A DNA stretch of 64,000 nt, taken from the NCBI GenBank assembly GCA_905214225.1, contig CAJMLL010000005.1, positions 4,475 through 68,474 of the forward strand, read 5' to 3'. Under the pieces are notes generated by a model. It was not told where the DNA came from and did no database searches. It saw only the letters and a program-made list of their open reading frames with translations. Each line of letters starts with the position of its first letter. Position 1 is the stretch's first letter. This DNA is from an uncultured bacterium. GTDB lineage: Bacteria > Bacillota > Clostridia > Peptostreptococcales > Anaerovoracaceae. Shown in pieces: positions 34,930 to 44,100 of the stretch. The translations under genes were made by a program, and so were the position numbers.

Positions 34930-35697
34930 CTATTCCTCAGATACCCGTTCGATGTTCACGATCCGTTCGAACTCCAGCCCGGCATCTGCCGCTCTCTGCA
35001 GTCCGTTTTCATAGGATCCGACAGCCGCCGGTGTATGGGCATCACTGTCAATAATGAACAGGACGTCCTCTTTCATCGCTTCACGGATTTCCTCCACGGT
35101 CAGGTGCTGATGACGGGAATTGATCTCCATTAAGGTTTTGGTTTCCGCACAGGCCTTCGCGACTTCGGTCATGTCCACCGGACCCTTGTCTCCCGGATGG
35201 GTCAGAACCTTGATGTCGTTCTCATACAGTGCGCGGATGTACATATCTGTGTTGGCAGCCACAAGCCGGCTTCTCCTTGCGCCGGTCGAACTTTGTCCTC
35301 CCAGATGGTTCGCCGTGCTGTGGCAGTGCATCACACCATAGTGATATCCCGCCAGCAGAAAATCAAACTGTCCCTGCTCGTCTTTCTGAAGATCCAGACC
35401 GTTGTCGGATTCCATGATGTTGGCTTCTACGCTGAGGTAGATATCCATGTCCGGGTACAGCTTCTTCTCCCGCTCGATTTCCGCGCGCATCTCCGGGATT
35501 TTACTCCTCTTCAGTCCGTACATGTAGTGTCCCGGACCGTGGTCGGAAATAGCGATGCCCTGCAGTCCCTGCTGACGCGCCGCAACGATGTTCTGGTCGA
35601 TTGTTCCCTTTCCGTGCGGCATAATCCAGCCGTGGGAATAGCGGGTGTGTGTGTGCAGATCATAGGTCATCCGGTACTCTGCGATATCGATACTCAC
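34930..35697 (-). CDS. PHP-domain phosphoesterase
   Basis: In this 255-residue protein the metal-binding motif DLHTHTRYSHG is near the N-terminus, with ISDHGPGHY, VEANIM, LAGYHYGVMHCH, LTHPGDKG and IDSDAHTP following, the complete set of PHP metal ligands. It resembles the YcdX group. I favour a GTG start at 35697 (reading MSIDIAEYRMTYD), one base after the murB stop with AAGAAGG upstream. The frame to 35742 would lie inside murB. Its likely job is phosphate-ester hydrolysis; the substrate is unknown. It sits in an operon with murB and rapZ. Confidence 0.88.
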   Translation of the reverse strand: MSIDIAEYRMTYDLHTHTRYSHGWIMPHGKGTIDQNIVAARQQGLQGIAISDHGPGHYMYGLKRSKIPEMRAEIEREKKLYPDMDIYLSVEANIMESDNGLDLQKDEQGQFDFLLAGYHYGVMHCHSTANHLGGQSSTGARRSRLVAANTDMYIRALYENDIKVLTHPGDKGPVDMTEVAKACAETKTLMEINSRHQHLTVEEIREAMKEDVLFIIDSDAHTPAAVGSYENGLQRAADAGLEFERIVNIERVSEE

Positions 35698-35698
35698 C

Positions 35699-36595
35699 TT
35701 ATCTGCCTTCTTTCTCATTCTTTTCAGCCGGGCCGCCGACAATCCGGACTTCCGGCTCCATCTCTACGCCGAAACGGTCTTTTACCGTATTCTGCACCAG
35801 ATGCATCAGTTTCAGAATGTCATCGGCCGTCGCTCCGCCGCGGTTGATCATGAAACCGCTGTGCTTGGCGCTGATCTGCGCACCGCCGACCGATGCCCCT
35901 TTCAGGCCCGCGTCCTGAATCAGCTTGCCCGCGAAATATCCCTCCGGACGCTTGAAAAAGCTTCCTGCACTCGGATACTGCAGCGGCTGTTTGCTGTTTC
36001 TCTTCTGCATGAACTCCTGCATGGCGCTCAGAATGTCTGCGCGGTCAGCCGTGGTCAGCTTCAGCGTGACGGATACGACCACTTCCCCGGTCTTCTGAAT
36101 GCGGCTCATCCGGTAGCCCAGCTGAAGGTCCTCATTGCTCAGGGTGCAGATTTCCTGTCCGTCGGCACTGACGACCTGCGCCGATTCGATCAGCTGCTTC
36201 ATCTCACCGCCATAAGCGCCGGCATTCATGAAGACCGCTCCGCCGATACTTCCCGGAATACCGGAAATCGGCTCCATCCCGGAAAGTCCGTGCTCCATGG
36301 CCTCATGAGCAGCAGCGGAAATCAGCGCTGCGCTCCCGCAGATCAGCCGCTCGCCGTCTACTTTTATGGAAGAGAAAGCATCGCCCAGATGAATCACCGT
36401 TCCGTGATAGCCTTCATCTCTGAAAATCGTGTTGCTTCCATTTCCCAGAAGCAGATATTCCTCTCCGCTGCGCTGCAGCTTCTGCAGGATCTCCTGCAGC
36501 TCCTCCGTGGATTCTGGCACAGCCATTGTATCCGCACAGCCTCCCGCACGGAAAGATGTATATTCTCTCATGTCCACATCGTGCATGATCTTCAT
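35699..36595 (-). CDS. murB: UDP-N-acetylenolpyruvoylglucosamine reductase
   Basis: This 298-residue protein catalyses the NADPH-dependent second step of UDP-MurNAc synthesis with FAD. FAD-binding motifs are LLGNGSNTIFRDEGYHG and GLSGMEPISGIPGSIGGAVFMNAGAYGG (only its core GSIGGAVFMNAGA need be noted). YPSAGSFFKRPEGYFAGKLI carries the catalytic serine, and EPEVRIVG the C-terminal glutamate. Its ATG overlaps the TGA of the upstream permease gene (ATGA). The PHP gene starts one base after its stop. Confidence 0.97.
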   Translation of the reverse strand: MKIMHDVDMREYTSFRAGGCADTMAVPESTEELQEILQKLQRSGEEYLLLGNGSNTIFRDEGYHGTVIHLGDAFSSIKVDGERLICGSAALISAAAHEAMEHGLSGMEPISGIPGSIGGAVFMNAGAYGGEMKQLIESAQVVSADGQEICTLSNEDLQLGYRMSRIQKTGEVVVSVTLKLTTADRADILSAMQEFMQKRNSKQPLQYPSAGSFFKRPEGYFAGKLIQDAGLKGASVGGAQISAKHSGFMINRGGATADDILKLMHLVQNTVKDRFGVEMEPEVRIVGGPAEKNEKEGR

Positions 36596-37845
36596 TTCAA
36601 TATATCCTTTCTGTCTGCATCGTATACGTTGAAATCGATATACTCGTCAGTTTTCTCCTTATATCCCCTGAAACGCAGGCGTTTCCCTGTATTCCGGTCA
36701 AAATAGTAGGTGATGATGGCAAATGTCGGAACACCGAGCACCATGCCCGCAACGCCGAACAGCCCGCCGCCGACAATGATCGCGAACATGACCCAGAAAC
36801 TTGCCAGTCCGGTAGAATCACCCAGGATCTTCGGTCCCAGAATGTTTCCGTCGAACTGCTGCAGGCAGAGAATCATGATCAGGAAGTACAGCGCCTTCAG
36901 CGGACTGATCACACAGATCAGAATAGCTGAAGGAATCGCGCCGATAAACGGCCCGAAGAACGGAATAATATTCGTCACGCCGACAATCGTGCTGATCAGC
37001 GCCGTGTACGGCAGATGCAGAATCACCATCAGAATGTAGCAGAGGATGCCGATAATGATGGAATCAATGATTTTACCATTGATAAATCCGCCGAATGTCC
37101 GGTTGCAGAAACTCCCGAAATTCATGATTTCCTCAGAATGTGCGCGGCTGAAATGAGAAAGAATGAAGCGCTTCATATTGGCCTTCAGCTTCTCTTTTCC
37201 GTTCAGCAGATAGACGCTGACAATGACCGCCACCAGAATGTTCAGGAACAGCTTTGCCGTCGCCACAATGCCCTCCGTAAGCCGGACCGCGATACTCCCG
37301 CTTCCCGGGATCAGCTTCTTCATCGCAAACGCCATCAGACCGTCGATCGCCTTGCGGATAAACCCGTCAATCGACCCGATGATCTCCGGATGCCCGGCCT
37401 TTCTGGCCAGGTAGGCAATTCCTCTGGTGAGATCGTCCATACGCCCCGGCAGGATCTTCACGATCGCGACCACACTCTTGATCAGCTGCGGAACGATCAG
37501 AGCAATCGCCGCCGCCATCACCGCAAACAGCACGATCAGCGCCACTACACTTCCGATGAAGCGGGAGAATGTCAGCGCCCTTCTCTTGATGCGTGAGAAC
37601 CCCAGCATCTTCCAGTTCTGCGCGTGCCGGTAGAAGAAGCGGACGGTCACGTTATAGATCGGACAAAGAAGATACGCAAGAATCGCTCCGAGTATAAACG
37701 GGAACAGAATTCCGTTCAATGCCTTCAGCCCGGCCATCACCTTACTGAAATCCTTGATAAAGAAATAAAAAAGCAGAACTCCGCTTCCGCCAAGGAACAG
37801 GTTCAGTCCCAGCCGAAATGTTTTATCCTGTAATTTATCTTTCAC
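36592..37845 (-). CDS. AI-2E-family (PerM/YtvI-like) membrane protein
   Basis: This 417-residue protein has about eight membrane segments, with paired N-terminal helices, a soluble middle domain and the conserved C-terminal block GVTNIIPFFGPFIGAIPSAI followed by GLFGVAGMVLGVPTFAI. I favour a GTG start at 37845 (reading MKDKLQDKTFRLG), 8 nt after GGAGG. An ATG at 37860 has a weaker site. The family name reflects an early link to autoinducer-2 export; some members exchange Na+ and H+. A promoter-like pair TTGTAT-N18-TATCAT lies at 37909-37880. It leads the operon into murB. Confidence 0.88.
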   Translation of the reverse strand: MKDKLQDKTFRLGLNLFLGGSGVLLFYFFIKDFSKVMAGLKALNGILFPFILGAILAYLLCPIYNVTVRFFYRHAQNWKMLGFSRIKRRALTFSRFIGSVVALIVLFAVMAAAIALIVPQLIKSVVAIVKILPGRMDDLTRGIAYLARKAGHPEIIGSIDGFIRKAIDGLMAFAMKKLIPGSGSIAVRLTEGIVATAKLFLNILVAVIVSVYLLNGKEKLKANMKRFILSHFSRAHSEEIMNFGSFCNRTFGGFINGKIIDSIIIGILCYILMVILHLPYTALISTIVGVTNIIPFFGPFIGAIPSAILICVISPLKALYFLIMILCLQQFDGNILGPKILGDSTGLASFWVMFAIIVGGGLFGVAGMVLGVPTFAIITYYFDRNTGKRLRFRGYKEKTDEYIDFNVYDADRKDILK

Positions 37846-38068
37846 CTTTCTTTCCTCCATGAAACACATACTTCTTTTTATGATACCACAATCCGACCGG
37901 AGCATACAATCAGCCGCAGCGGAAGACATCCCAAAAGAAGCATCCAAATGTGATACAATGATAACAGTAAAAGCAGAAAAAATCTAATACAAACGATAAA
38001 CATACGATAAATATGCAGCAGCATTGATTTTGAAAAGAATATTTTACAGAAAGGCAGCAGATTCAGCG

Positions 38069-38656
38069 ATGAGAATATTAGTATTCAGTGATACACACGG
38101 CAGAATCAACCGTGCAGAAGAAATTTTTAACATTGTATCCGCAGAGGAAGCCGTCACCATGATCTTCCACTGCGGCGACTACCAGAGGGACGCCGATTCC
38201 CTGGCCCAGGACCTGAAAGTCCCGGTCATCAGCGTCCCGGGCAACTGCGACGGCAGCATCAGGCGTGACTTCCAGATCGCAACCCTTCCCTCCGGGAAGG
38301 TCATGATCATCCACGGCCACACAGAAGGCGTGGACTGGGACTACGGGCGCATCAGCCTCCTGGCAGAAGAACACGGCTGCAATGCCGTCTGCTTCGGCCA
38401 CACCCACATTCCGGTCAATGATGACACTGGCCGGGTTTATCTGGTCAACCCGGGAAGCCTGACCAACCCGAGAGGCGGAAGCCGCCGCTCCTGCGCCCTC
38501 CTGACCTCGGAGCCGGGAAATTTCGACGCAGAAATTCTCTATTATGACGACCTGACCGGAAAAGCGCACGATCCGTCCGCATCCGGCTCCGGAAAGCATG
38601 GAAAACGCCGCGGGGGATTCCTGAAAAAAATCATGAATTACAGCGACGGCCAGTAA
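38069..38656 (+). CDS. YfcE/MJ0936-family metallophosphoesterase
   Basis: This 195-residue protein has the calcineurin-like metal motifs in order: FSDTHG, HCGDYQRD, PGNCD, IHGHTEG and FGHTHIP, followed by NPGSLTNPRGG. This is the compact form of the YfcE phosphodiesterase family; the physiological substrate is unknown. I start it at the ATG 38069 (MRILVFSDTHG). The longer frame needs a TTG at 38024. Upstream AGAAAGG is rather distant. It is divergent from the AI-2E-type gene, with a Ser/Gly/Lys-rich tail after the fold. Confidence 0.88.
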   Translation: MRILVFSDTHGRINRAEEIFNIVSAEEAVTMIFHCGDYQRDADSLAQDLKVPVISVPGNCDGSIRRDFQIATLPSGKVMIIHGHTEGVDWDYGRISLLAEEHGCNAVCFGHTHIPVNDDTGRVYLVNPGSLTNPRGGSRRSCALLTSEPGNFDAEILYYDDLTGKAHDPSASGSGKHGKRRGGFLKKIMNYSDGQ

Positions 38657-38700
38657 CGGCCGCCAGAGGATTGATTCACACGATCCGGATGCAGACAAAA

Positions 38701-38735
38701 AGACCGCTGCAGGCTCAGGCAGGCAGCGGTTTTTC
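38701..38735. terminator. Bidirectional intrinsic terminator
   Basis: ACCGCTGC (38703-38710) and GCAGCGGT (38723-38730) are followed by TTTTC on the plus strand and by TCTTTTTG on the minus strand. It ends the YfcE gene and the flavoprotein gene. Confidence 0.85.
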
Positions 38736-38746
38736 TTGTGTTTCTG

Positions 38747-39901
38747 TTAGTTTTCCGGCGCACAGGCGATATTTTCCGCCATCTGCGCGGCCCTCTCCCG
38801 GATGCCCGGACATTCCAGGATGCTCTTCGGGTCGTTGGCCGTTTCCAGCATGCAGAAATGCGGCGGAAGAATAAAATTCTTATTGCAGTTCATGGCTCCC
38901 ATAACCTGTTCAGCGACGATGTCGCCGCCGCTGTATCCGGAAACCACCAGGGCGTAGACCTTTTTCTCCGAAAAGTCATATGCGCTGTAAAGCGCTGTCA
39001 GCCGGTTGAAGAAGGCGGCAATGTTCGCACTTACAGAGTCGTTATAGTTCGGGCAGACCAGCATGATGCTGTTACATTTCAGAAGAGCCGGATAAACCTG
39101 CTCCACCATGACACCGCCGTAAAAACAGTCCGCCTTTTCACCGAAATGGCGGCAGGCTTCATAACTGCAGCCTCTGCAGTCGACAACGGCGCCATTCCGC
39201 AGAGAAATATCATGGGTCCTGACAGCAGGATTCTTCCGCGTCATCTCCTCTTTAATCATTTCCCAAAGGAGCAGGGTGTTCGAGGTCTTTCTGCTGCTGG
39301 CGTGAATCATCAGCACATCCGGCGCCTCCACTTCAGGCAGCCGGAAATCCTTCAGCTTCTGCACAAGAAATCTGGCGCCTCTCCGGAAGGCCTCCGGGAT
39401 ATCCACCTCCATCCGGTGCGCCATCGTCCTCCAGTTATACAGGGAACCGGTTCCCTCGCAGAGTGGTTTCCCCGGAAAGGCACATCCCGCGTCATTGGCG
39501 GCAAAAATAATGTCCCGTCCGGTCCTTTTGGTAAACAGTTCGCTTTCTCCGCAGATGAATACCGCACCGCTCCATCCGTCCATCAGATGCGGATGGGCAT
39601 GCAGAAATCCATTTAATTCCAGCACCTGCATATTCCACCCAGACATAGGAAGTTCCGCGGCAAACAGAACCTTCAGCTCTCCCCTGCAGCCTTCCGCCTG
39701 CTCCTCATTTTTCTCCGCATCTGCTTCCTGCTCTTTCGCCAGGGAGGTTCCCTCCCTCTTCATCAGAAAATCCATAAACGATCTCCCGTTTCTGAATTCC
39801 CGGTATTCTTCCTCCTGAAGCGCATAATCCAGCGTCTCCTGATACCGTTTCCGCAGTGCTCTGGACCCGTCCAGACTTTCCAGACGAATAACCGCCAGCA
39901 T
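38747..39901 (-). CDS. Two-part protein with C-terminal iron-sulfur flavoprotein / FMN reductase domain
   Basis: In this 384-residue protein the C-terminal 200 residues look like an NADPH-dependent FMN reductase or iron-sulfur flavoprotein. They have the FMN phosphate loop HASSRKTSNTLLL, a compact cysteine cluster DCRGCSYEACRHFGEKADC and the LVCPNYNDSVSANIAAFFNR segment. The N-terminal 200 residues contain GWNMQVLELNGFLHAHPHLM and FICGESELFTKRTGRD and do not match a domain I can name; possibly a diverged second flavodoxin-like unit. Start at 39901, after AAAGGAGAGGG. It is downstream of the LDH-like gene by 122 nt. Redox function is likely, substrate unknown. Confidence 0.75.
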   Translation of the reverse strand: MLAVIRLESLDGSRALRKRYQETLDYALQEEEYREFRNGRSFMDFLMKREGTSLAKEQEADAEKNEEQAEGCRGELKVLFAAELPMSGWNMQVLELNGFLHAHPHLMDGWSGAVFICGESELFTKRTGRDIIFAANDAGCAFPGKPLCEGTGSLYNWRTMAHRMEVDIPEAFRRGARFLVQKLKDFRLPEVEAPDVLMIHASSRKTSNTLLLWEMIKEEMTRKNPAVRTHDISLRNGAVVDCRGCSYEACRHFGEKADCFYGGVMVEQVYPALLKCNSIMLVCPNYNDSVSANIAAFFNRLTALYSAYDFSEKKVYALVVSGYSGGDIVAEQVMGAMNCNKNFILPPHFCMLETANDPKSILECPGIRERAAQMAENIACAPEN

Positions 39902-40023
39902 TCTTTCCCTCTCCTTTCTGCCACTTTTCTCTGCCGCGCAGACCGGAGGAAGCCCGGGCGTCTTTCCCAAAGCTCTGCGGTCTGTCTGCCGATAAAAGCA
40001 GCTCCGTTCTTTCCTGATTCTTT

Positions 40024-41124
40024 CTATCTCTGCTGATTCTCCCGCAGCAGCGCAAGCCCCATATACGCGTTCTTCAGCCTGCTGTACAGTGCCTCCGGAA
40101 CTTCCGGATCATCGATCTGCCATTCTGCGCCCTTCCGGAGACGGTTTTTCACCCCGAAGTAGGCGCCCTTTTCCCGGTTTCCGATATACACAGAACCGTA
40201 ATGCCAGCGGCCCCGCACCGTCAGCAGGATCGACAGAGCCGCAGAAGAAAAGGCCGGCGCCAGAAAGGGCTTGAAGCCCAGGTCTCTGACTTCCAGATTG
40301 GCGTGAGCCGCCTTTTCCGTCAGCGCCCGGGACACCTCATCGTCGTAATCTTCCAGACTGTCCGCCAGCACCAGATCCTCTCCATGGGGTCCGTAAGCAC
40401 GCCCCTCTGTCAGATAGCGCGCCCAGGCCGGATTTCTCTCCGCAAAATACATGCCTCTGGCATTCATGACGCCCAGGCCGTATCCCTGAATCTGCCCCGG
40501 CCGCAGATGCGACGCCTCCAGAAAGGCCCCGCAGAGCGGATCCACCGGATCTGAAACGACACAGACCAGGCCCTGATAATCCGCCTGATCCGCCAGGCCG
40601 GCAAAATGCCGGATCAGTCCCCGGTTCGCCTCCATCTGCGCCATCCGTACATCGCCTTTCTGCGATATGTCCGGAACGCCCCTGCTTGCACAGAAAATGA
40701 ACACATCGCCGTTAAACAGCTCCTCTTCAGAGACCACGCGGATCTCCGGCATCTCCGGGGCGGTCCAGGCCGGAAGCCCGGCTTCCGGATCCCCTTCATC
40801 TTCAGAGAAAGGCCAGCGGATCTGATTGACCTCGATTTCAAGTCTTTCGGTCTGTTTCTCATTCAGGTCGCAGATGCCGATCTCTGAGAAAACATCTCCC
40901 CCCAGAAGGCGCAGACCGAGGAGAAGATTCGTTCCCACATCGCCTAACGCCAATATGCGTGCCTTCCGTCTTTCCGGCGGGTACAGACCTTTCTCCGCCC
41001 AGGAAGGTCCCGCAGAGCCTTCCGCCCGAACGCCGATTTCCTCCGCCAGACGGCGCACGCAGAGAGGCAGCTCCCCTCCGCGGCCGCCGGCAGATCTATG
41101 CTCTTGCTCCTTAATTTTTGTCAT
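40024..41124 (-). CDS. Lactate/malate dehydrogenase-like protein, divergent
   Basis: In this 366-residue protein, after a charged N-terminal extension of about 50 residues, a Rossmann start ARILALGDVGTNLLLGLRLLG is followed by the acidic CDLN of an NAD-binding fold. VVSDPVDPLC corresponds to the NPVD loop of LDH/MDH, and YGPHGEDLVL to the catalytic-histidine GxHG(D) loop. The intervening sequence is highly diverged, so it may not be an ordinary 2-hydroxyacid dehydrogenase. Start 41124, two bases after the stop of the 1591-residue gene, with GGGGAG inside that gene's end. Translation is therefore likely linked to the giant protein. Confidence 0.72.
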   Translation of the reverse strand: MTKIKEQEHRSAGGRGGELPLCVRRLAEEIGVRAEGSAGPSWAEKGLYPPERRKARILALGDVGTNLLLGLRLLGGDVFSEIGICDLNEKQTERLEIEVNQIRWPFSEDEGDPEAGLPAWTAPEMPEIRVVSEEELFNGDVFIFCASRGVPDISQKGDVRMAQMEANRGLIRHFAGLADQADYQGLVCVVSDPVDPLCGAFLEASHLRPGQIQGYGLGVMNARGMYFAERNPAWARYLTEGRAYGPHGEDLVLADSLEDYDDEVSRALTEKAAHANLEVRDLGFKPFLAPAFSSAALSILLTVRGRWHYGSVYIGNREKGAYFGVKNRLRKGAEWQIDDPEVPEALYSRLKNAYMGLALLRENQQR

Positions 41125-41126
41125 CC

Positions 41127-44100
41127 TTACTCTCCCCACTTCAGTCTGATGACGCGCTCGATGTCGTTCGTAATGAAGCTGGTCGGTCCGAGATTCTGAT
41201 CGAACTTGACGCCCAGGTCTATGTCCGGCACACGCGGATAGGTCAGAACTTCACCGATACGGCTCAGGGTCATCTTACGCTCGTATGTCTTCTGATATTC
41301 CTCTTCCAGCACTGTCCAGATGTTCAGCGCATTCTCCAGGCAGACTCTGGAATACTCATAGCCCGTCTCAAAATCGCCGTTTCCGATGAACTGCGGCTTG
41401 ATGTAAGGCAGGATCAGATTGACCGATGGGTTTCTGCCCAGGCCCAGATATTCCTCCGTCACCTCGATGCTGTCGCCGCCGATAAACGGGTAGCAGTCCC
41501 GCTCATTCAGCCACAGACTCAGATTCGGCACAAAGTAGGCGCTCTCGGCCTTTACATTGCTCTGCGCCATCATATCCATGGCATTTCCGGTCATGACCGC
41601 AACCAGCACCTCGTGGATATCCACACCGACCTTCCGCAGGATCGGCAGCAGATTGCGCATGCGGTGGCCCTTATGCAGCAGGTCGTCCACCAGAATCACC
41701 GGTTGATTGAAGGACTTGATCATCTTCGCCTGATTTTCCATCGAAGAGTAATTTCTGGCCTCGCGGATCTTGAAGCCCTTGACCGTACGGTTGAAATACT
41801 TATCCAGATTCAGTGACTTGGTGACCGTGTTCGGCACAACCACGTCGCCCAGCGTCTTCCCGAACGGCACCAGCATGTAAGGACCCTTCGGACTTCTGCC
41901 CTGGATCACCGATACACCGTTGATGTCCGCAACCTTCCGGATGATCTTATAATGCACGGCACTCGTGTTATAGGACAAAATCAACTCGCCAGGGTAAACC
42001 TTGGTAAGGACGCCGAGCAGGTTTCGGTGAGCCGTGTCGATGGCTTCCAGCACACGCGGATTCCGGTTGAACGGGTCCTTGATGACGGTTTCCACGTCAC
42101 GGAAAATCACCTTTGGTTCATGCATGTCGACGGCGTAGATCGGCGAGTGGTTCGGCGGCGCGATATTGACAAAGCCCTGCTGGATCAGCAGTGCCTTGAT
42201 TTCCTTGGTCAGGCCCGCAGGATCCACAGGATCGTAAACCGCGTAGGTGAAGTCGCGCTCAATCAGCGCGGACAGGATTTCTGTCAGCACCATCTGTCCC
42301 ACGTTGGAAATCTCCCCTTGGTCTTTTGCGAACAGAAAACCGATGACAGCGATGTTTCCGCCTGCTTCTTTACGGATATGGGCGGAAATCTGCGAATCCT
42401 TGAATTCATCCAGAAGTTCTCTGGTGCCGATGCGGTGCGCGGCGGCGTAGGCGGCCATTTCCCGCCGTTCGCCTCCGGCGGCCTCAATGTACAGGGAGCG
42501 GACCCGGTCATCTTCCAGATATTTCTCCAGCTTCTGCTCATCGTAGCCCATCTGCTGAAGCTCGTCCATAATCGGCCAGATGCTCTCCACGCCTCTGGAC
42601 TTGAAGGATCCCATGCCGATTTCTCTTGCTTCCAGCACATGTTTATAAGCTGGCTCTCTCAGGTAGAGGCCCTTGTCGTAGATGAAGTTCTGCGCAACCG
42701 GGTCGATCAGGTTGGAGATGTCTCTGTGCATGTCGACATTCTCGCGGATCCTGCTGGAACTGATATCTTCATAGAACTTATCCAGCTTCAGGTGAATGAC
42801 CTCTCCCTGGATTTTCTTTTCGTTCTCGTTCTCCATCTCTTCACTCTGCGGATTCTCATCGGTTTCACGCTCGAAGGCAATATGATTGATGGTGTGAATG
42901 CTGTCCGGCTCCGGATCTTTTCTGTAGGCAGACGCGTTGCGGATGACATCGGTTCCGACGGCAATGTACAGTTCCTTGTCTCTGAAGAGCTTCTTCAGGA
43001 CGTACAGATCGTCCGGATTGGCGATGTTGACGGAAATATCGTCCGGGAAGGGATAAATTCCCTCTTCATCGGCGACGGACATGTTCATGATCCTGCGGCG
43101 CAGAAGGCGCGGCTGGGTGTGCTTGGACCAGGAGAATTCATCGATGGCCAGGTAGACATCGAATCCCATATCACGGATCTGGCAGGCAACCGCCTTGTGC
43201 CCAAGGCTGAACGGGTCAAAGGTTCCCGGATAGAAGGCGACTTTCTTATGCTTCTTAAATTTAAACGGGGTCTTTCCCAGCTCCTTATAGGACAGATAGC
43301 GGTAGATATGGTTCAGTACCGCAGAATCACTGTAGAAGTCCAGAAGCTCGCCCTCGTCCTCCATCAGCAGGCAGAGGAGTTTTCTCGCTCCGTGGGTAAA
43401 GAGCTGATCCCGTTCCTTTTCTCCCATGTTCGGTCCGGCAAAAATATATTTTCCGATGCAGCGGAAGGCCTCGCGGCTCAGTCCTCTGTCATAGTGCGCA
43501 TATCCTCTGAGCAGGATTCCCAGAAGCCGGCGTCTGCGCGCGTCATGTTCCTTTTCTGTTCCGCCCGCGTGTGCGGCGAACTCTTCATAATGATCCAGAA
43601 CGACACCGACGGTATCCATAATCGACTTTGCGACCGCCGTGCTTTCCTCAACGGCACTCTGCTCCAGCATTTCGATCATCTCATCGAATTCCTTTTCCGG
43701 AAGCAGGATCGCCGTCCGTCCGAGATATTCCGGGACATAGGTCGCAAACTGGCGGTCTCCGATATCCAGACCGTTGTACAGCTCAATCGCAAGTTCGTTC
43801 ACCTGCGAAGACGGCATCTTCCGGATAACCGACAGCAGCGCATTTCCTGCCGCCTGACGCACCGCCGCCCGTTCGCTGACCTTCAGCAGGTTGACCAGAT
43901 GGGTTCCGATATGCAGAAAGGCTCCGTTCCGGTCGTTATTCCTGAGGGCAAATTCCCGCATCAGTTCAATGTTTGCTACTTTTACGCCCCAGTGGACGCC
44001 CATTTTCAGGTCATCCAGGAAGAGCCGGCTCTCTGCTTCCGCAAATTCTTCATCTGATTCCGGAAGCTCCATAATTTTCAGAAGCTTCTTCCAGTAAGAT

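Noticed and set aside
41952..44057. 701-codon open frame antisense to the 1591-residue gene
   Set aside because: Shadow of the real frame, which has clear domain motifs; no start signal and no domain in the antisense product.
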